This document shows positions 24,836 to 36,156 of a stretch of DNA of 64,000 nt, piece by piece. A model generated the notes under the pieces. The model saw only the letters and a program-made list of their open reading frames with translations, had not been told where the DNA came from and made no database searches. The translations under genes were made by a program, and so were the position numbers. Location of the stretch: contig CM060975.1 in the NCBI GenBank assembly GCA_030765065.1, positions 201,104,007-201,168,006 on the forward strand. Reading direction: 5' to 3'. How positions within the stretch are numbered: position 1 is the first letter of the stretch; the number at the start of each line of letters is the position of its first letter. This DNA comes from Deroplatys truncata (Eukaryota; Arthropoda; Insecta; Mantodea; Mantidae).

Positions 24836-25675
24836 AATCTGATGTGATACATTCATATGACTTTCTCTATTCTCTATCGTTTATTAGTGGGTATACATAT
24901 TATTCTTACACAAGCTTATTTTTCTATTTATTACATTTTAAAATCAAATAAACCTTTGCAGAAATAGCTACATTACACATTTCATTATAGATACAAAGAT
25001 AACAGTGATAATCATATGTTTAAGACCTGGGCGCTATATGCTGGCCTTAAAATTCCATAATGTTTCCATGCAATCACGAGAAACAACTGACTGTAGAAAG
25101 GACTTTAAGAAAATGACCATGGAATGAACAGTTCGAACCATTAATAACAGATATCTCAGAAATGGCTTATACCACAAGAAAAACTTATTTTATAAATTGT
25201 GTGTTTTAAAGAGATCTGCGTTTTTTGTGCAGTACATTTTTGTGTGTCACTTAATGTTTACCAGTTATACAAGATTATACAACGTTTCTTCCAAATGTTC
25301 CATGTAAAGGGTGGCCTGGGGTGGGGGATTTTCTTGAAAGTGTTTGTGTTGCATCTTTGAAAGGTACTGAACCTAAATACTAAGTTTGGTATTTATCAGA
25401 CTTTTTGAGTTATGCTGTTCACGCACACGCACACGCACACGCGCACGCGCACGCACACGCGCGCGCGCGCATCCATACATAAGTGCGCACACACACATGC
25501 ACGCACCCACGCACACTTCCACCCCACCCCCCACACGCACAGACCTTTTTCTAAAACTTCTTTTTTTGGATTTGGGGAGCTCAAAACATGTATTTTCAGT
25601 GAATTCTCAATATCAAATTTTTGGGTGGAATGCACTACTCCCCTACTTACTATACAAGTAGAGAAAGTAAAAAAG
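24836..25675 (-). repeat. TIR repeat family, copy B
   Basis: Runs from ATCTGATGTGATACATTCATATGACTTT-like sequence to CTACTTACTATACAAGTAGAGAAAGTAAAAA. On the minus strand it shares the TTGGGTGGAAT and GTTCAGTACCTTTCA-like blocks with copies A and D. The inner half differs from copy A but matches copies at 27750-28140 and 42230-42570 (GACCTGGGCGCTATATGCTGGCCTT block), so at least two subfamilies exist. Confidence 0.55.
25421..25545. repeat. CA/CG-rich microsatellite inside the TIR repeat
   Basis: Alternating CACACG and CGCGCA units followed by degenerate CACA tracts. The long frames across it have no coding meaning. Confidence 0.9.
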
Positions 25676-26169
25676 ATATCTTATTTAATAGTAGCTGTTT
25701 AAATTTCATCAGGTATTAAAGAATTGCAATAGCTAAAATTGACTATGGTTTGTTGAAGCTTTAAAGCTAGATGTATATAGATATAATTTATTAATTTTAT
25801 TGTAATTTGAAATTTAAATTGTTATTCATAACTACCATGATCAAATGGCTCGTATATCCCAAAAGATCAAAGTTCTTGTCCTAGGCTTAGTATTTTAAGT
25901 GAAAAGGAAACAAAGGCATAAAATTCAGTTTTCGTGTTTAAAAGAGAGAGAGAGAGTGAGAGTCAGTGCGAGTGCGCTTCCATATAAGATATGTATTCCT
26001 CTTTCTTAATAAGAGGACAGCTGTAAACCCCTATGGCACACAGATAATATTACAAATAGATAATTCTTTTAACCTAAATAGTCACAATGTGAATTTTTTT
26101 TAAACCGCAATAATAGTGGTGGTGGCAGTGGCAGTGCATAAAAAAGAAGCCTTCCTGATACTGAAGAAT
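25676..26169. other. Intronic sequence, no gene recognised
   Basis: AT-rich, with a short AG tract near 25944-25965. Confidence 0.4.
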
Positions 26170-26960
26170 TGAACTCTACATGACTCTTTGAAGAAGGGTG
26201 TGTTGTTGTTGTTGTTGTTGTTGTTCACCAATGGTACTGGGGATTAATTGATCTGCGTCATTTCCCTCTGGTTCCCAATATAAAGTCTGTAAGTTATCAC
26301 TTTTAAGGCCTTTGCATTTGGCGAGATGTTGTTTGTTCAGGATGACATCTTCACAGAGAGTGCACTTGGGTTTAGGTAGGCATTGCATCTTGTAGAGGTG
26401 TTCTGCAAGGCAATTGTGGCCAGTTGCCATCTAAACAAGGCCACTGCAGTTTTCCATGGAATTTTTTTATATTAACTTTATCTTTAATATTTTTATAATC
26501 TTTATCCTTTATCTTCTTCATCAAGTCTCTGCTGTCTTTTGAAATGTTGTTTAATGTTATTTAATTGTTTATTTATTTCTATTTCATCTACAGGCTTTAT
26601 TTGGTGTATTACACCTTTCTTTGCTAATTGATCCACATGTTCATTGCCCAAAAGTCCGACATGAGCTGAGATCCATTGTAGAGTGACATGATTTCTAGTT
26701 TCAACTGCTTTAATTAGGCTTCTTATTTCTTTAATATTTCTTGTTGTTTTGTGCATTTGTTGCATGCTTTGATGAAGGGGTTCTCAAAGTCATTTAGTTA
26801 ATGAGATTGAGTTCTTGACTCTGTATTTGTTACATAAGATGGATTTATAGGTAGAGTGGTGCTGATGCAGTTACTTTCTTATATCCCCAACAGCTATCAA
26901 ACAAGCGAACAATAATTTTATTAACTCCTTGATTTTCACAGCTTTCTCCCCTGGAGCTAT
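26170..26960 (-). pseudogene. LINE RNase H and C-terminal fragment
   Basis: Minus strand: 26765-26502 contains VTLQWISAHVGLLGNEHVDQ then LAKKG, the C-terminal half of a LINE-type RNase H domain including its His and Asp residues (W-I-x-A-H-V-G ... G-N-E-x-x-D-x-L-A-K). After a frame change, 26430-26176 continues with TGHNCLAEHLYKM and CLPKPKCTLCEDVILNKQHL. The fragment ends in a (GTT)n/(CAA)n tract at 26202-26224, the element's simple tail. Stops make it inactive. It is the same family as 19120-19345. Confidence 0.7.
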
Positions 26961-27089
26961 GAATATTTGAGAGTTTAAATTTTCATGAAATAGTCTTACA
27001 CACACTACTCATTATTTAGCTAAACATTTTGCCTCATAGTTCTCACATGGTGATTATTGCACAAAAATATTAATGCTTAAAAGAAAAAT

Positions 27090-28140
27090 TCTCATGTTTT
27101 ACATTCACATGACTTTCTCAAACCACTATCATTTGTTTTATATGGCTACCACAAACTATTCCTATGAAAGCTTATTTTTCTACAGAGGTCTAGCTAGAGA
27201 GAGGTTTTGGAGGTGGAACCTCTCCTTGTAAAAAAAAATGTAAAATTTAATAGAAAAATAGATTTGTTAAAATAATAGCATCTTTCTAGGTTGATGGCAA
27301 CAAGATATTTCCTAATTGCATCACTAGTAGTGCTATATTTATGCCACATATCTTGGACAACATGACCAAAGATGCAGCAGCTGAAACTGTACTTTAGATG
27401 GCATTGGGTACAACCATGTTAAGATATTGGGAACATGTTTTCATTCCAGTGCAATGTCTCCCAGTTTAGAACATGTCTAAAAGCCCTATTTTATAGTGAA
27501 ATAAAATGGCCTGTAATGGTAATATAAAATGCTTCACAGTCATTGTTAATTCTCATGTCACAACACATTTGCCACTTAGAATATGTAAAATGTTGTATAC
27601 TAAGTTTAATTCCAATTGCTGTACCTTAATCTGTGAATATAAAATCAGTTGATTTAAATATTTCAACCCAGAATTAATTCATATTTATATGGATCTCCAT
27701 ACATAACGCCCCTTAATAATCTACTGGTTATGTTACTGCTTTTCTACCTACTCTATGTTAATCAAAATAAACCTTCATGGTTTTACTGCACATTTCATTG
27801 TAGGTACAAGAGCAATACGGAATACAGAAAGCAGAATCGATAGTCATATGTTTCTATATGCTGGCCTTGAAATTCCGTACTCTTTCCATGACATTGTGAG
27901 AAACATCTGAATAGTGGCAGCACTTTAAAAAATTATAAAGCACTGACAAATTCAAACCAATAATAATGGATATCTCAGATATGGCTGATGCCACAGAAAA
28001 CTAACTTGTGTGTTTTAAGGAGATCCACATTTTTTTATGCAGTAAGTTTTTGTCTCTATGTTATGGTTGACATGTTATACAAAATTATATAAAATTCCTC
28101 CTGAACAAAGAGTTCCTCACAGACTATTCCCAAAAAATTC
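27090..28140 (-). repeat. TIR repeat family, broken copy C
   Basis: Pieces at 27095-27190 (TTCACATGACTTTCTC) and 27750-28140 (ATGCTGGCCTTGAAATTCCG block) match copy B in the same orientation. The 560 bases between do not match and may be an unrelated insertion. Confidence 0.4.
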
Positions 28141-28357
28141 TAGATATGTATTTTATTGGTCACGTAATAGCAATTTACAATACGAATATCGTAACATATC
28201 ATATTACAATATGAGATTGGAAGATTGACAAATGAGACCACAGGCCGAGTTTGATAACCAATCAAGTATTGTAATATGTAGTTATGATATGTGTATCGTA
28301 CAACGTTTTATCTACTTTAGTTACATAATATCAATTTTTTTTATTTACTTTAGTAAG

Positions 28358-29545
28358 TTATTACTTTCTCTACTATGTATAGTAAGTAGGGGAAGTATTG
28401 TATTCCACCCGAAAATTCGATACCGAGATTTCACCGGAAATACATGTTTTGAGATCCCCTGAATCCAAAAAAAGCACTTTTGGAAACATGTCCGTGTGTG
28501 TGTGTGTGTCTGTGAAGAGCATAACTCAGAAATGAACAGTCGGATAAACACCAAACTTGGTATTTAGGTTCAGTATCTTCCAAGTATGCGACACGAAGGT
28601 TTTCGAGAAAATCCCCCCACCCCAGATTACCCTTTACATAGAAGATTTTTCGAAAATTTTAATTTTCTCAAAAATGGCTCTAACGATTTTGATTAAAATA
28701 TCATATGTTTAAGATATTTTTATGACAAATAAAATGTATATCTTGAATTTTCTGGGAATGTCTCCAAAAGTATTCTTCATTGTGAATGACTTTTCCATAA
28801 CTGGTAAACCATAAGAGATAGACAAAATTTTACTACACAAAAAATGTAGATCACGTTAAAATACACAATTTATGTCATACTTTTTTTTTGAGTGAACCAT
28901 TTTCGACATATTGCTTCTTATTCCCTTAAATTTTTCAATACTTATTTTCTCAATTGGGAATTCGTTATTCATTTTTTTGTCTTGGATATGCAAAGAGTAT
29001 TAATCTGTGGGAAAGGGAATGGTGGTGCACCTAGCAACCAGTTATTAAGAGATATGTATGTGGTTAAAGGCTACTGTATTTCCAAATTGCCCTTGTAAAT
29101 ATATTATCCCCTTACATCTACAAGAAAATTAGCAATAAGATAGACTCTGCAAATGTTTATCTCGATTAACATGAAGTAGATGGAGAATAAGCGTTTGTAA
29201 AAATAGTTTGTACAAGAGTAGAGAAAGTCATGTGAGTGTAACACATCAGATTTTTTTGTCTTGTATATGCAAAGAGTATTAATCTGTGGCAAAGGGAATG
29301 GTACTGCACCTAGCAACCAGCTATTAAGAGATATGTATGTGCTTAAAGGCTACTGTATTTCGATACTGCCCTTGCAAATATATATTCCCCTTACATCTAT
29401 AAGAAAATTAGCAATAAGATAGAGTCTGCAAATGTTTATCTGGATTAACATGAAGTAGATGGAGAATAAGCATTTGTAAAAATAGTTGGTACAAGAGTAG
29501 AGAAAGTCATGTGAGTGTAACACATCAGATTTTATTTTTATTTCA
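28358..29545 (+). repeat. TIR repeat family, copy D, with internal tandem duplication
   Basis: Matches copy A from TTACTTTCTCTACTATG to AGTAGAGAAAGTCATGTGAG. Its last ~285 bases (TTTTTTTGTCTTGGATATGC ... ACACATCAGATTTTT) occur twice head to tail, at about 28972-29256 and 29251-29535, with scattered differences. The internal TG tract is only about 15 bases (28495-28511). Confidence 0.65.
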
Positions 29546-29702
29546 GATGTAGTATTAGGAATCACTGAAACAGTACACTACATTGATACATAGTTGATAC
29601 ATGTGTGCAGTGGGCCAGGCATGGTTTGATAGACAGTTTGTTTGTTGGGGTTTTGTTTAAAACAGAACATGAGTACTAGGTGAATTAAATAAACATTGAA
29701 AA

Positions 29703-30038
29703 ATGAGTTCTGACAAAGATACTGCAAACTCAGCTAATTTTGTTATAGATAGTTTAATTCCTAATAAATCCCAACTTTGGTATGAAGGGGAATATAAGAA
29801 ATTTGAATATTGGTGTTTGAAGAAAAATGTTCAAAGTATAACGGAAAATGTAATGCTGGCTTACTTTAGTGAGAAAGCTGGAATTAAAAAGCCCAGCTCA
29901 TTATGGACCCATTATTCCATGGTAAGGAGTGTGCTGTTCTTGAAAAAGAAGGTGGATATAAGTAAGTGCGTGCAGTTGCACACATTTTTGAAGCGAAAAG
30001 GTGAGGGCTACCAGCCAAAACTAAAAATTGTTGCATAA
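29703..30038 (+). CDS. Tyrosine-recombinase-like N-terminal domain fragment (Crypton-like)
   Basis: An uninterrupted frame of 111 codons from ATG to a TAA at 30036-30038. The sequence has the all-helical core-binding ('SAM-like') pattern of phage-integrase/Crypton-type recombinases: LIPNKSQLWYEGEYKKFEYW, ENVMLAYFSEKAG, SSLWTHYSMVRSVLFLKKKV, then LHTFLKRKGEGYQPK. In relatives known to me, YQPKKxK is followed by the linker to the catalytic domain (R-H-R-Y); here a stop comes after KIVA. The catalytic half is absent, so no recombinase activity is expected. It could be a truncated TE gene, a domesticated DNA-binding fragment or one exon of a longer gene. It sits just after TIR repeat copy D. Confidence 0.5.
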   Translation: MSSDKDTANSANFVIDSLIPNKSQLWYEGEYKKFEYWCLKKNVQSITENVMLAYFSEKAGIKKPSSLWTHYSMVRSVLFLKKKVDISKCVQLHTFLKRKGEGYQPKLKIVA

Positions 30039-30174
30039 TAGAACCTTCATTACAAAACTAATTGCATAATGAGGTACCAACTTTTCTGCTTGTTAGTACA
30101 AGCTGAATGCACCCTTATGTGTTAACAAGGTGCAAGGTTTTTGTGTTTAACATTATACATCTTTGCAACATTTT

Positions 30175-30572
30175 TTTTAGTATTGTTAAATCAATATTAC
30201 ATAACTAAAGTAGATAAATATCTTAAATATAATGACATTTTAATCAAAATCATTATAGCTATTTTCAGAAAATCAACAATATCAAAACTTTTTTACATAA
30301 AGGGTAGTTTAGATTAAGGGATTTTTTTTTGGAAATCTTTGTGCTTCATCTTTGGAAGATATTGAACTTAAATGCCAAGTTTGGTATTTATCTAGCATTT
30401 TGGTTTTTAGTTATGCTGTTCACACACGGATACACAGAGAGAATGTTTTCTAAATGCTTTTTTTTGGGTTCAGAAGGCCTCAAAACATGTGTTTCCAGTG
30501 AATTCTCAACATCATATTTTTGGGTGGAATACATACTTCTTCTGCTGCAAGAATATAGTAGAGAAAGTTGAA
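30175..30572 (-). repeat. TIR repeat family, copy E (partial)
   Basis: Ends in AATATAGTAGAGAAAGTTG and carries the TTTTTGGGTGGAATA and GCCAAGTTTGGTATTTATCT blocks on the minus strand. Truncated at its inner side. Confidence 0.6.
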
Positions 30573-30915
30573 ATAGAGGTTGCCAATAACATGTGGTCCA
30601 CCACATCTGCAATGTCCAGGTATGATTTAGCTACCTTATCAAAGCTGAGATTTCTGCTTAAGCTGAATATTGAATACACTGAAGTATTTCTAGTTTCATT
30701 CCTTCAATTATTATCTTTTATAGAAGATGCACAAGTGAAGCCAGTGATTCCTAACCATACATATAGCATTATTAGGCTTTAAAATATGAAGACTATGACT
30801 GAAAATAAACTCATTAAACATTTTATTTTGTCATTCCTGTGGTAGTATTTCTGCCTGTGTGCATTCAGTCTCATGAGCTCCTTGGGGACTAAATTGAGGA
30901 GCTCCTTCATAGAAG

Positions 30916-30945
30916 GAGCTTTTCTGACTTCTGGTCAGAAAAGCT
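30916..30945. repeat. Short perfect hairpin
   Basis: AGCTTTTCTGAC and GTCAGAAAAGCT pair as 12-bp arms around a few bases, about 260 bases upstream of exon 3. A partly overlapping GGAGCTCC/GGAGCT motif lies just before it. No function assigned. Confidence 0.6.
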
Positions 30946-31200
30946 TGTAATAGTGGTTGTATTAGAGGGGGAAAGACATTCTGACCAGTGTAATTCTCTA
31001 ATACTACTCTCTATGTGTGATATCCTGTGTGGAAGAAGGTGTAAGATGGCACAGTAAAGTTGGCACAGGCTTGTTGTTGCATCATGTAGTTCGTTTTTTT
31101 CCATCCCCCCCCATATTCCAAAACCCTGCCAGCTGCTATTGTCATAGAGAGGTTGAAAGACGTTTGAGTTGGTTTTTAAATGAAGTTTTACTCCTTTCAG

Positions 31201-31392
31201 ATGGACACCCAATGTCAAGGTACAATCTGCTGGGACGAGTTTGTATCTCAAATACTGGTGGAGTTTCAACATGAGGACACAGTAGGAAAAAAGCAAGAAT
31301 TAACTTTACCACTTGAAGGATATCCTTTAATAAGTGCAAGTCACCATCGCCACCCAATTCTGAGAATAACTTACTATCCAGCATTAACACAG
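31201..31392 (+). CDS. WDY/WDR49-like gene, exon 3 (EF-hand loop)
   Basis: Acceptor TACTCCTTTCAG, donor CAG|GTATGC, phase 0 at both ends, 64 codons. Codons 2-13 form a 12-residue EF-hand loop, DTQCQGTICWDE: Asp at 1, Gly at 6, Ile at 8 and Glu at 12 as the motif requires. Positions 3 and 5 are Gln, so calcium binding is probably weak. The exiting helix is FVSQILVEFQHED. The rest, KKQELTLPLEGYPLISASHH and RHPILRITYYPALTQ, is the linker into the first WD40 blade, where the family has a conserved H-x-x-x-I pattern. Confidence 0.75.
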
Positions 31393-31669
31393 GTATGCAT
31401 TTTAAGCTGTGGGACACAGTTATTTGTATATTAGTTATTTACTAATTTGCCAAGTTATTTTGTATATATAGAGCGAAAGTGCAATGAGAAAACAGCAAGT
31501 TATTATCTCCAGTAGTATTGTAATTATTAATGAATAAAATCACTCAGGGACTTTATGTACATCCTGTATCACATTAAATCAGAAAACCTTAGTTTCCTTC
31601 TGTTTTTGCTTTTTCAAGCCATTGTATAGGATAGAGGGAGTACTGCATTCAACACAATATTTGATATCA

Positions 31670-31870
31670 CAATTCCAGCCCATCTCCATGATGTGGGAGT
31701 AGCATGTGAGTGCTCTAACCAGGAGGTCCTGAGTTCAAATCTTGATTGGGATGATTTACCTGAATAAGATTTTTTCTTATTCTCATAGAACATGTCTCTT
31801 ATCTCAGTGGGGCCTGAGCTGATTTGAGCATAGTTTTACTCACTTTGTTCACTGTCTCTGTAAACCTTAT
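31670..31870 (+). repeat. tRNA-derived SINE-like repeat
   Basis: GGGAGTAGCATGTGAGTGCT (A-box region) and GAGTTCAAATCTTGATT (B-box-like) at tRNA spacing, then a body with GGGGCCTGAGCTGATTTGAG. Different from the other SINEs here. Confidence 0.4.
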
Positions 31871-32847
31871 TTATTAAAAATGATGTTAAGTACTTGAAAA
31901 GAAAAAAGAAAATGGTTTCACCAGAAGTGCACATTTGAGGATGTTTCATCCAGAGTAAGGAATTTTTAGAAAAAGGCGTAATTTTCAGTAAAAAACTTAT
32001 TATGGCAGAGACAACATTTAATGGTGGGTGGCAGGAGGAGCTGGTGAGCACAAAATCTGATAAGAGGCTTGCCTCACCTTGCAGTGTTTAGTTAAGACAC
32101 TGTGAAATTGCATATTAAAGCCAGTGATACATATATCATTTACACCAGGAAAGAGAATAGCCTGTTCATGTGGAGCATTTTATTTTGAAACTTGCAATTT
32201 AAAAACCAATTTCCTATGTTAGCTGGTTGCAGATATGGATGGGTGTGCATTGAACTTATCTTTTAACAAGAGATTCGGCTAAGAAACTTTAAAGTTCTCT
32301 GTCCAACTCCCTTTGTGTCTCTTTTGTTTATTGTGTCAGCAAATGATTCAAAACAGATACAACGTTTTGTATCTCATTGTATCTGTTACTGATCCTGCTT
32401 ACAGCAGAATGAGGTAAGCAATAGGAAGAGAAAGGTCTCTAAGTTGCTGATGTTACAGCTTCAGTAGAGATTTTTATTTAAAGTTAGCAGTGGTAATTTT
32501 GGTTTCGTAGTTTAATTACAGTGATTGTATTGTGTTATTTTATTGGTGTTAGTCAAAATGTTGCTTAATGAACAAAATATGAGTAGTGAAAGTCAACCAA
32601 TAATACAAAAACTGGAAGTGTTGTATTACCAAAGCAGGAATATAATTTACAATCTGTATTCTTTCTTCTTTTTACCTGGCCTGCACAAGATTTTTATTAC
32701 TATTATAAGGTATGAATTTTAGATTACTGTATTTGTTAACTTAACAATGCTAACTGTGCTCCTCCCTTTAATGTGTGGCAATGGTGTGCTTCTCCCATAG
32801 AGGTCAGCTGCCAGCCACCATTAAGTTTTATGTCTGCCATAGTGTCA
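31871..32847. other. Intronic sequence, no gene recognised
   Basis: AT-rich. A 65-codon frame at 32525-32722 has no family resemblance. Confidence 0.4.
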
Positions 32848-33775
32848 ATTTGTGTGTGATAATGATTCTTTTACATTAGCTGTGTGTAGGTAGTAAGTTA
32901 GAAGAATGAATCAGACTTGAAAAATTCGATGCCACGGTTGAGACTTGAACCATGGATGCTGATATGCTTTCCGTGCTGATATGCTTATTGTTTGAGCTAC
33001 CATGATGAGATAATCATATGCACATTTGGGTGTCCCAGTAAATTTTCAAGGCCATCTCGACATTCAAGATATCATACCTTAAAAGCAACCTGCAATGTTG
33101 CAGGTACTGTTAATTCCCAGCTTTATAGTCAGCCCCAAATTATTAGGGAATTGCAGCCAATTTGTATCTGATAATGGTTTTCCACATTAGCCATGTGTAG
33201 GCATCAAGTTGCAAGGGTGAATCACGCTTGAAAAATTCAATGCCATGGTCAGGAGCTGGACCACAGATCTTCAGCTCTCCATGCTGATATGCTTATTTTT
33301 TGAGCTACCATCATGCGATACCCATATGCACATTCAGCTGTCCCAGTAAACCTTCAAGGCCATCTGGAACGTACAAGATATAGGTACCTTAAAAACGACC
33401 TGCAATGTTGCAAGTTTTGTTTAATTTCCAGTCTGTATTGTCAGCCGTGAATTATTATGGAATTACACTTAATTTATATCTGATAATGGTTTTTCACACT
33501 AGCCATGTGTAGGCACCAGGTTGCAAGGGTGGATCAGAGTTAAAAAATGTAATGCTATAGCCGGGATTCAAACCATAGATATTTGGCTCTCTAAGCTGAT
33601 GCTCTTATGTGTGAGCTACCATGATACCTGTAAGTGCATTAAACTTTTTCATCTGATTCAAGTATCCTGGTAAACCTTCTCCTATATTTGAGATTACTTT
33701 AAAGCTTGTTATGGTAGCTGAAGCAATAAGAGTGTCAGCTCAGAGAGCCATAGATCCATGGCAATAGATAGAAAC
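32848..33775 (-). repeat. Tandem array of tRNA-like units (three head to tail plus one inverted piece)
   Basis: Units of about 305 bases start near 32848, 33160 and 33470. Each contains, on the minus strand, an A-box-like ATGGTAGCTCAAACAATAAG-type segment and a B-box-like GGTTCAAGTCTCA (diverged in units 2 and 3), a GGCATTGAATTTTTCAAG block and a distal GCCATGTGTAGGCA block. Two units also share CTGCAATGTTGCAGG-like sequence. At 33705-33775 a piece (TATGGTAGCTGAAGCAATAA) runs the opposite way. Tandem amplification of a SINE-like unit is the likeliest origin. Confidence 0.6.
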
Positions 33776-34689
33776 TTACTTACCACAAATAAATTTATGG
33801 CTCATTAAAATATATAATTTATGTAAAATAACCTTGTTTATAGTATTAACCATTTCTGAAACATTCATTCATGTTAAATAACATTTTCTCAAAATGAAAC
33901 AATGTACATTGATATATTAGGTGACCATTCTTTTGATTACGATAAGTATATTTAGTTGTTTTATAAGCAAATAACTGACATCTCAATATCAATCCTTGTT
34001 CATAACTTGAAACCTTTTCTATGCAATACGTATCATGATTAGCATCTAATTCTGTGTAATTTGAAGTGCCTAGTAATATTAATGGATAGAGCAGTTGTGT
34101 AATTGATATATGTAAACTTCTTAACTTGTGTTTCATGCAATTAATTCTCTTGAACTAGCTATAAGCTAACTTATGTGGCCCCTCAAATAATGCCATTAAA
34201 TGTTTTTTGGCATGTTACTGAATTGCTTTTTCAGCACAGCAAAAAGTGTGAAATTGATGCTGGTTGCATTTGATATGATTTTTTAGATATTTTGAATTTT
34301 AAAGTAAGCCATAAACAAGAGAACAAGCACAAGAAAATAAGTTCATCGCTTTCAGACCCCCATGTTCATTGTAACTGACATTAACTTAAAACCTGGTTTG
34401 CTACAAAACATAACAGTATATGTAAGAAACCTTTTGATTTTAACTTTTGACGTTTGTCTAGCTTTACTGCTATATATTTAATGGTTTGCTTAAATTTATT
34501 GATTTTACATAGCTAAAAATAAATAAAAAATTTAAATAAAAGATTGCAATGATATTGTTTTTAATTAAAATGCAAAACGTGCGTTTCACCATAGTGTTAC
34601 AAGAATCTCATCAAAATTCATGTACACCAACCACCATTTTATTTTATATGAGCCTACCTGTCCTTTACAGTTCATAGACTACATACATA
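33776..34689. other. Intronic sequence, no gene recognised
   Basis: AT-rich. No domain or repeat partner found. Confidence 0.4.
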
Positions 34690-34812
34690 CTTTGCTACAG
34701 TTCATAGCACTACAGCAAGGAATTGAATTTAGGTAATCTCTCACATTTAAGCCCTGGTCATTGATGTTCAATACTTTAACCACTGAGTTACAAACCCAAG
34801 ATGGGTTACCAG
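34690..34812 (-). repeat. tRNA-derived SINE-like head
   Basis: On the minus strand GTAACTCAGTGGTTAAAG is a good A box and AAATTCAATTCCTTG a weak B box, with tRNA-like spacing. Confidence 0.45.
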
Positions 34813-35025
34813 TAACTTCTAAGGGAAAAAGTATTTTTGATGTGCCTTCTCTTTCATAAACTGGTTTTATAAATTTAAATCAGGCCTGAAAGAGATACAG
34901 AGATTTATTTCTTCATTTTTTTGACCACCATTTCATGCATGTGGATTAAAAAGTATCAGTGTTTGAAACACTATAAAAATATGAAGTTTGGCTAAAGAGA
35001 TGGATTGCTTAATGTAAAAAAAAGT

Positions 35026-35033
35026 TGTTGTTG

Positions 35034-35096
<63 letters not shown>
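35026..35096. repeat. (TTG)n(TTA)n microsatellite
   Basis: Four TTG-type units followed by about 19 TTA units. Confidence 0.95.
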
Positions 35097-35100
<4 letters not shown>

Positions 35101-35111
35101 TTTTTTATTTT

Positions 35112-35263
35112 AAATATGAACGAGTCAATGTTCACACTTAAAACTTTACTTACATCAAGTTGCAAAATCTTGGAACATTTTTGGAGACATTCATCTCCAT
35201 CTTCAGCATTTTACAACTTCACATAAGTGAAGTTTTAAGTGTGAACTCAACTCATTCATGTTT
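35112..35263. repeat. Foldback element with ~55-bp imperfect arms
   Basis: Arms 35112-35168 and 35209-35263 are imperfect reverse complements (GTTCACACTTAAAACTTTA against AAGTTTTAAGTGTGAAC). The 40-base loop on the minus strand holds CTGAAGATGGAGATGAATG then TCTCCAAAAATG, a decayed hammerhead-like core. Origin probably a snap-back retroelement end. Confidence 0.65.
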
Positions 35264-35269
35264 CAAAAA

Positions 35270-36156
35270 TAAATTAAAATGAAATTAATTTCATAGTTAA
35301 TAGTGTTCCTGTTTTTAATATTTATTCAGAAAAAATGTTTATGCATAACAGAGGCACAACCAAACAGTTGTTTGGCAGGGGTGAGTGGTTAAAAGCTTAT
35401 TCACAATAATAGGGTTTATTATTTTTTTATATATTTATTTTTTATTTATTTTATTTATTTATTTTTTCAATTTTTTCCCTAGAAATGTAAACTTTTTAAA
35501 ATGAAATATTACTGTTCCTACCTTATAAAAGTCAAAATTGCAAGAAGAAAACCTGAAAATTAAATTGAACACAGGAACATGGCTGATATGTTCATATATT
35601 TGAAACTTGTGACATTTATTAATTTAGTTATTCAGTCACTCAGCGGAATTTGTTGTATGTATTTTAGACATTCTTCAATTTTTTAGTAAATAATAATAAT
35701 AATAACTGTATAATTATTATTCAATAATAACTTTATTGAATATAGAATACTATCACTTATTTTTAATTATTTTCTTTGTGACATACATATTGTGAGAACA
35801 CACTATGTAAATATTCAAATAACAAAATTATTGCAAATACTATGACTATGGTATTTTTATTAATTCAAGCTAATGCAAATTATTCTTTCTTTCTGTACCA
35901 TTTTGTTTAAAATGAAGTCAACTGATGGAATCATGTTTCTAAGGAGAGTTAACCCATTTCATCTCATCTCAGAGAAAAGTTTCTTAAATAATGTTTTAGC
36001 CTACACAGTGTAGAAAAAAAATCCTTTCATTTTCTGCAATAGAGACAGGTAGTATCACTAATATGTGCAGCAATAATTCAATGTTTGGCAGTACATTTCC
36101 GTCGCACTGCTCCAGAGAAGTTAATGTGCACTTTGGCCACTCCTCTTTCTTCAACT
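35270..36156. other. Intronic sequence, no gene recognised
   Basis: AT-rich with ATTT-type simple sequence near 35420-35466. Confidence 0.4.

Noticed and set aside
25386..25702. Overlapping 79-96 codon frames
   Set aside because: Artefacts of the CA/CG microsatellite in a TIR repeat copy.
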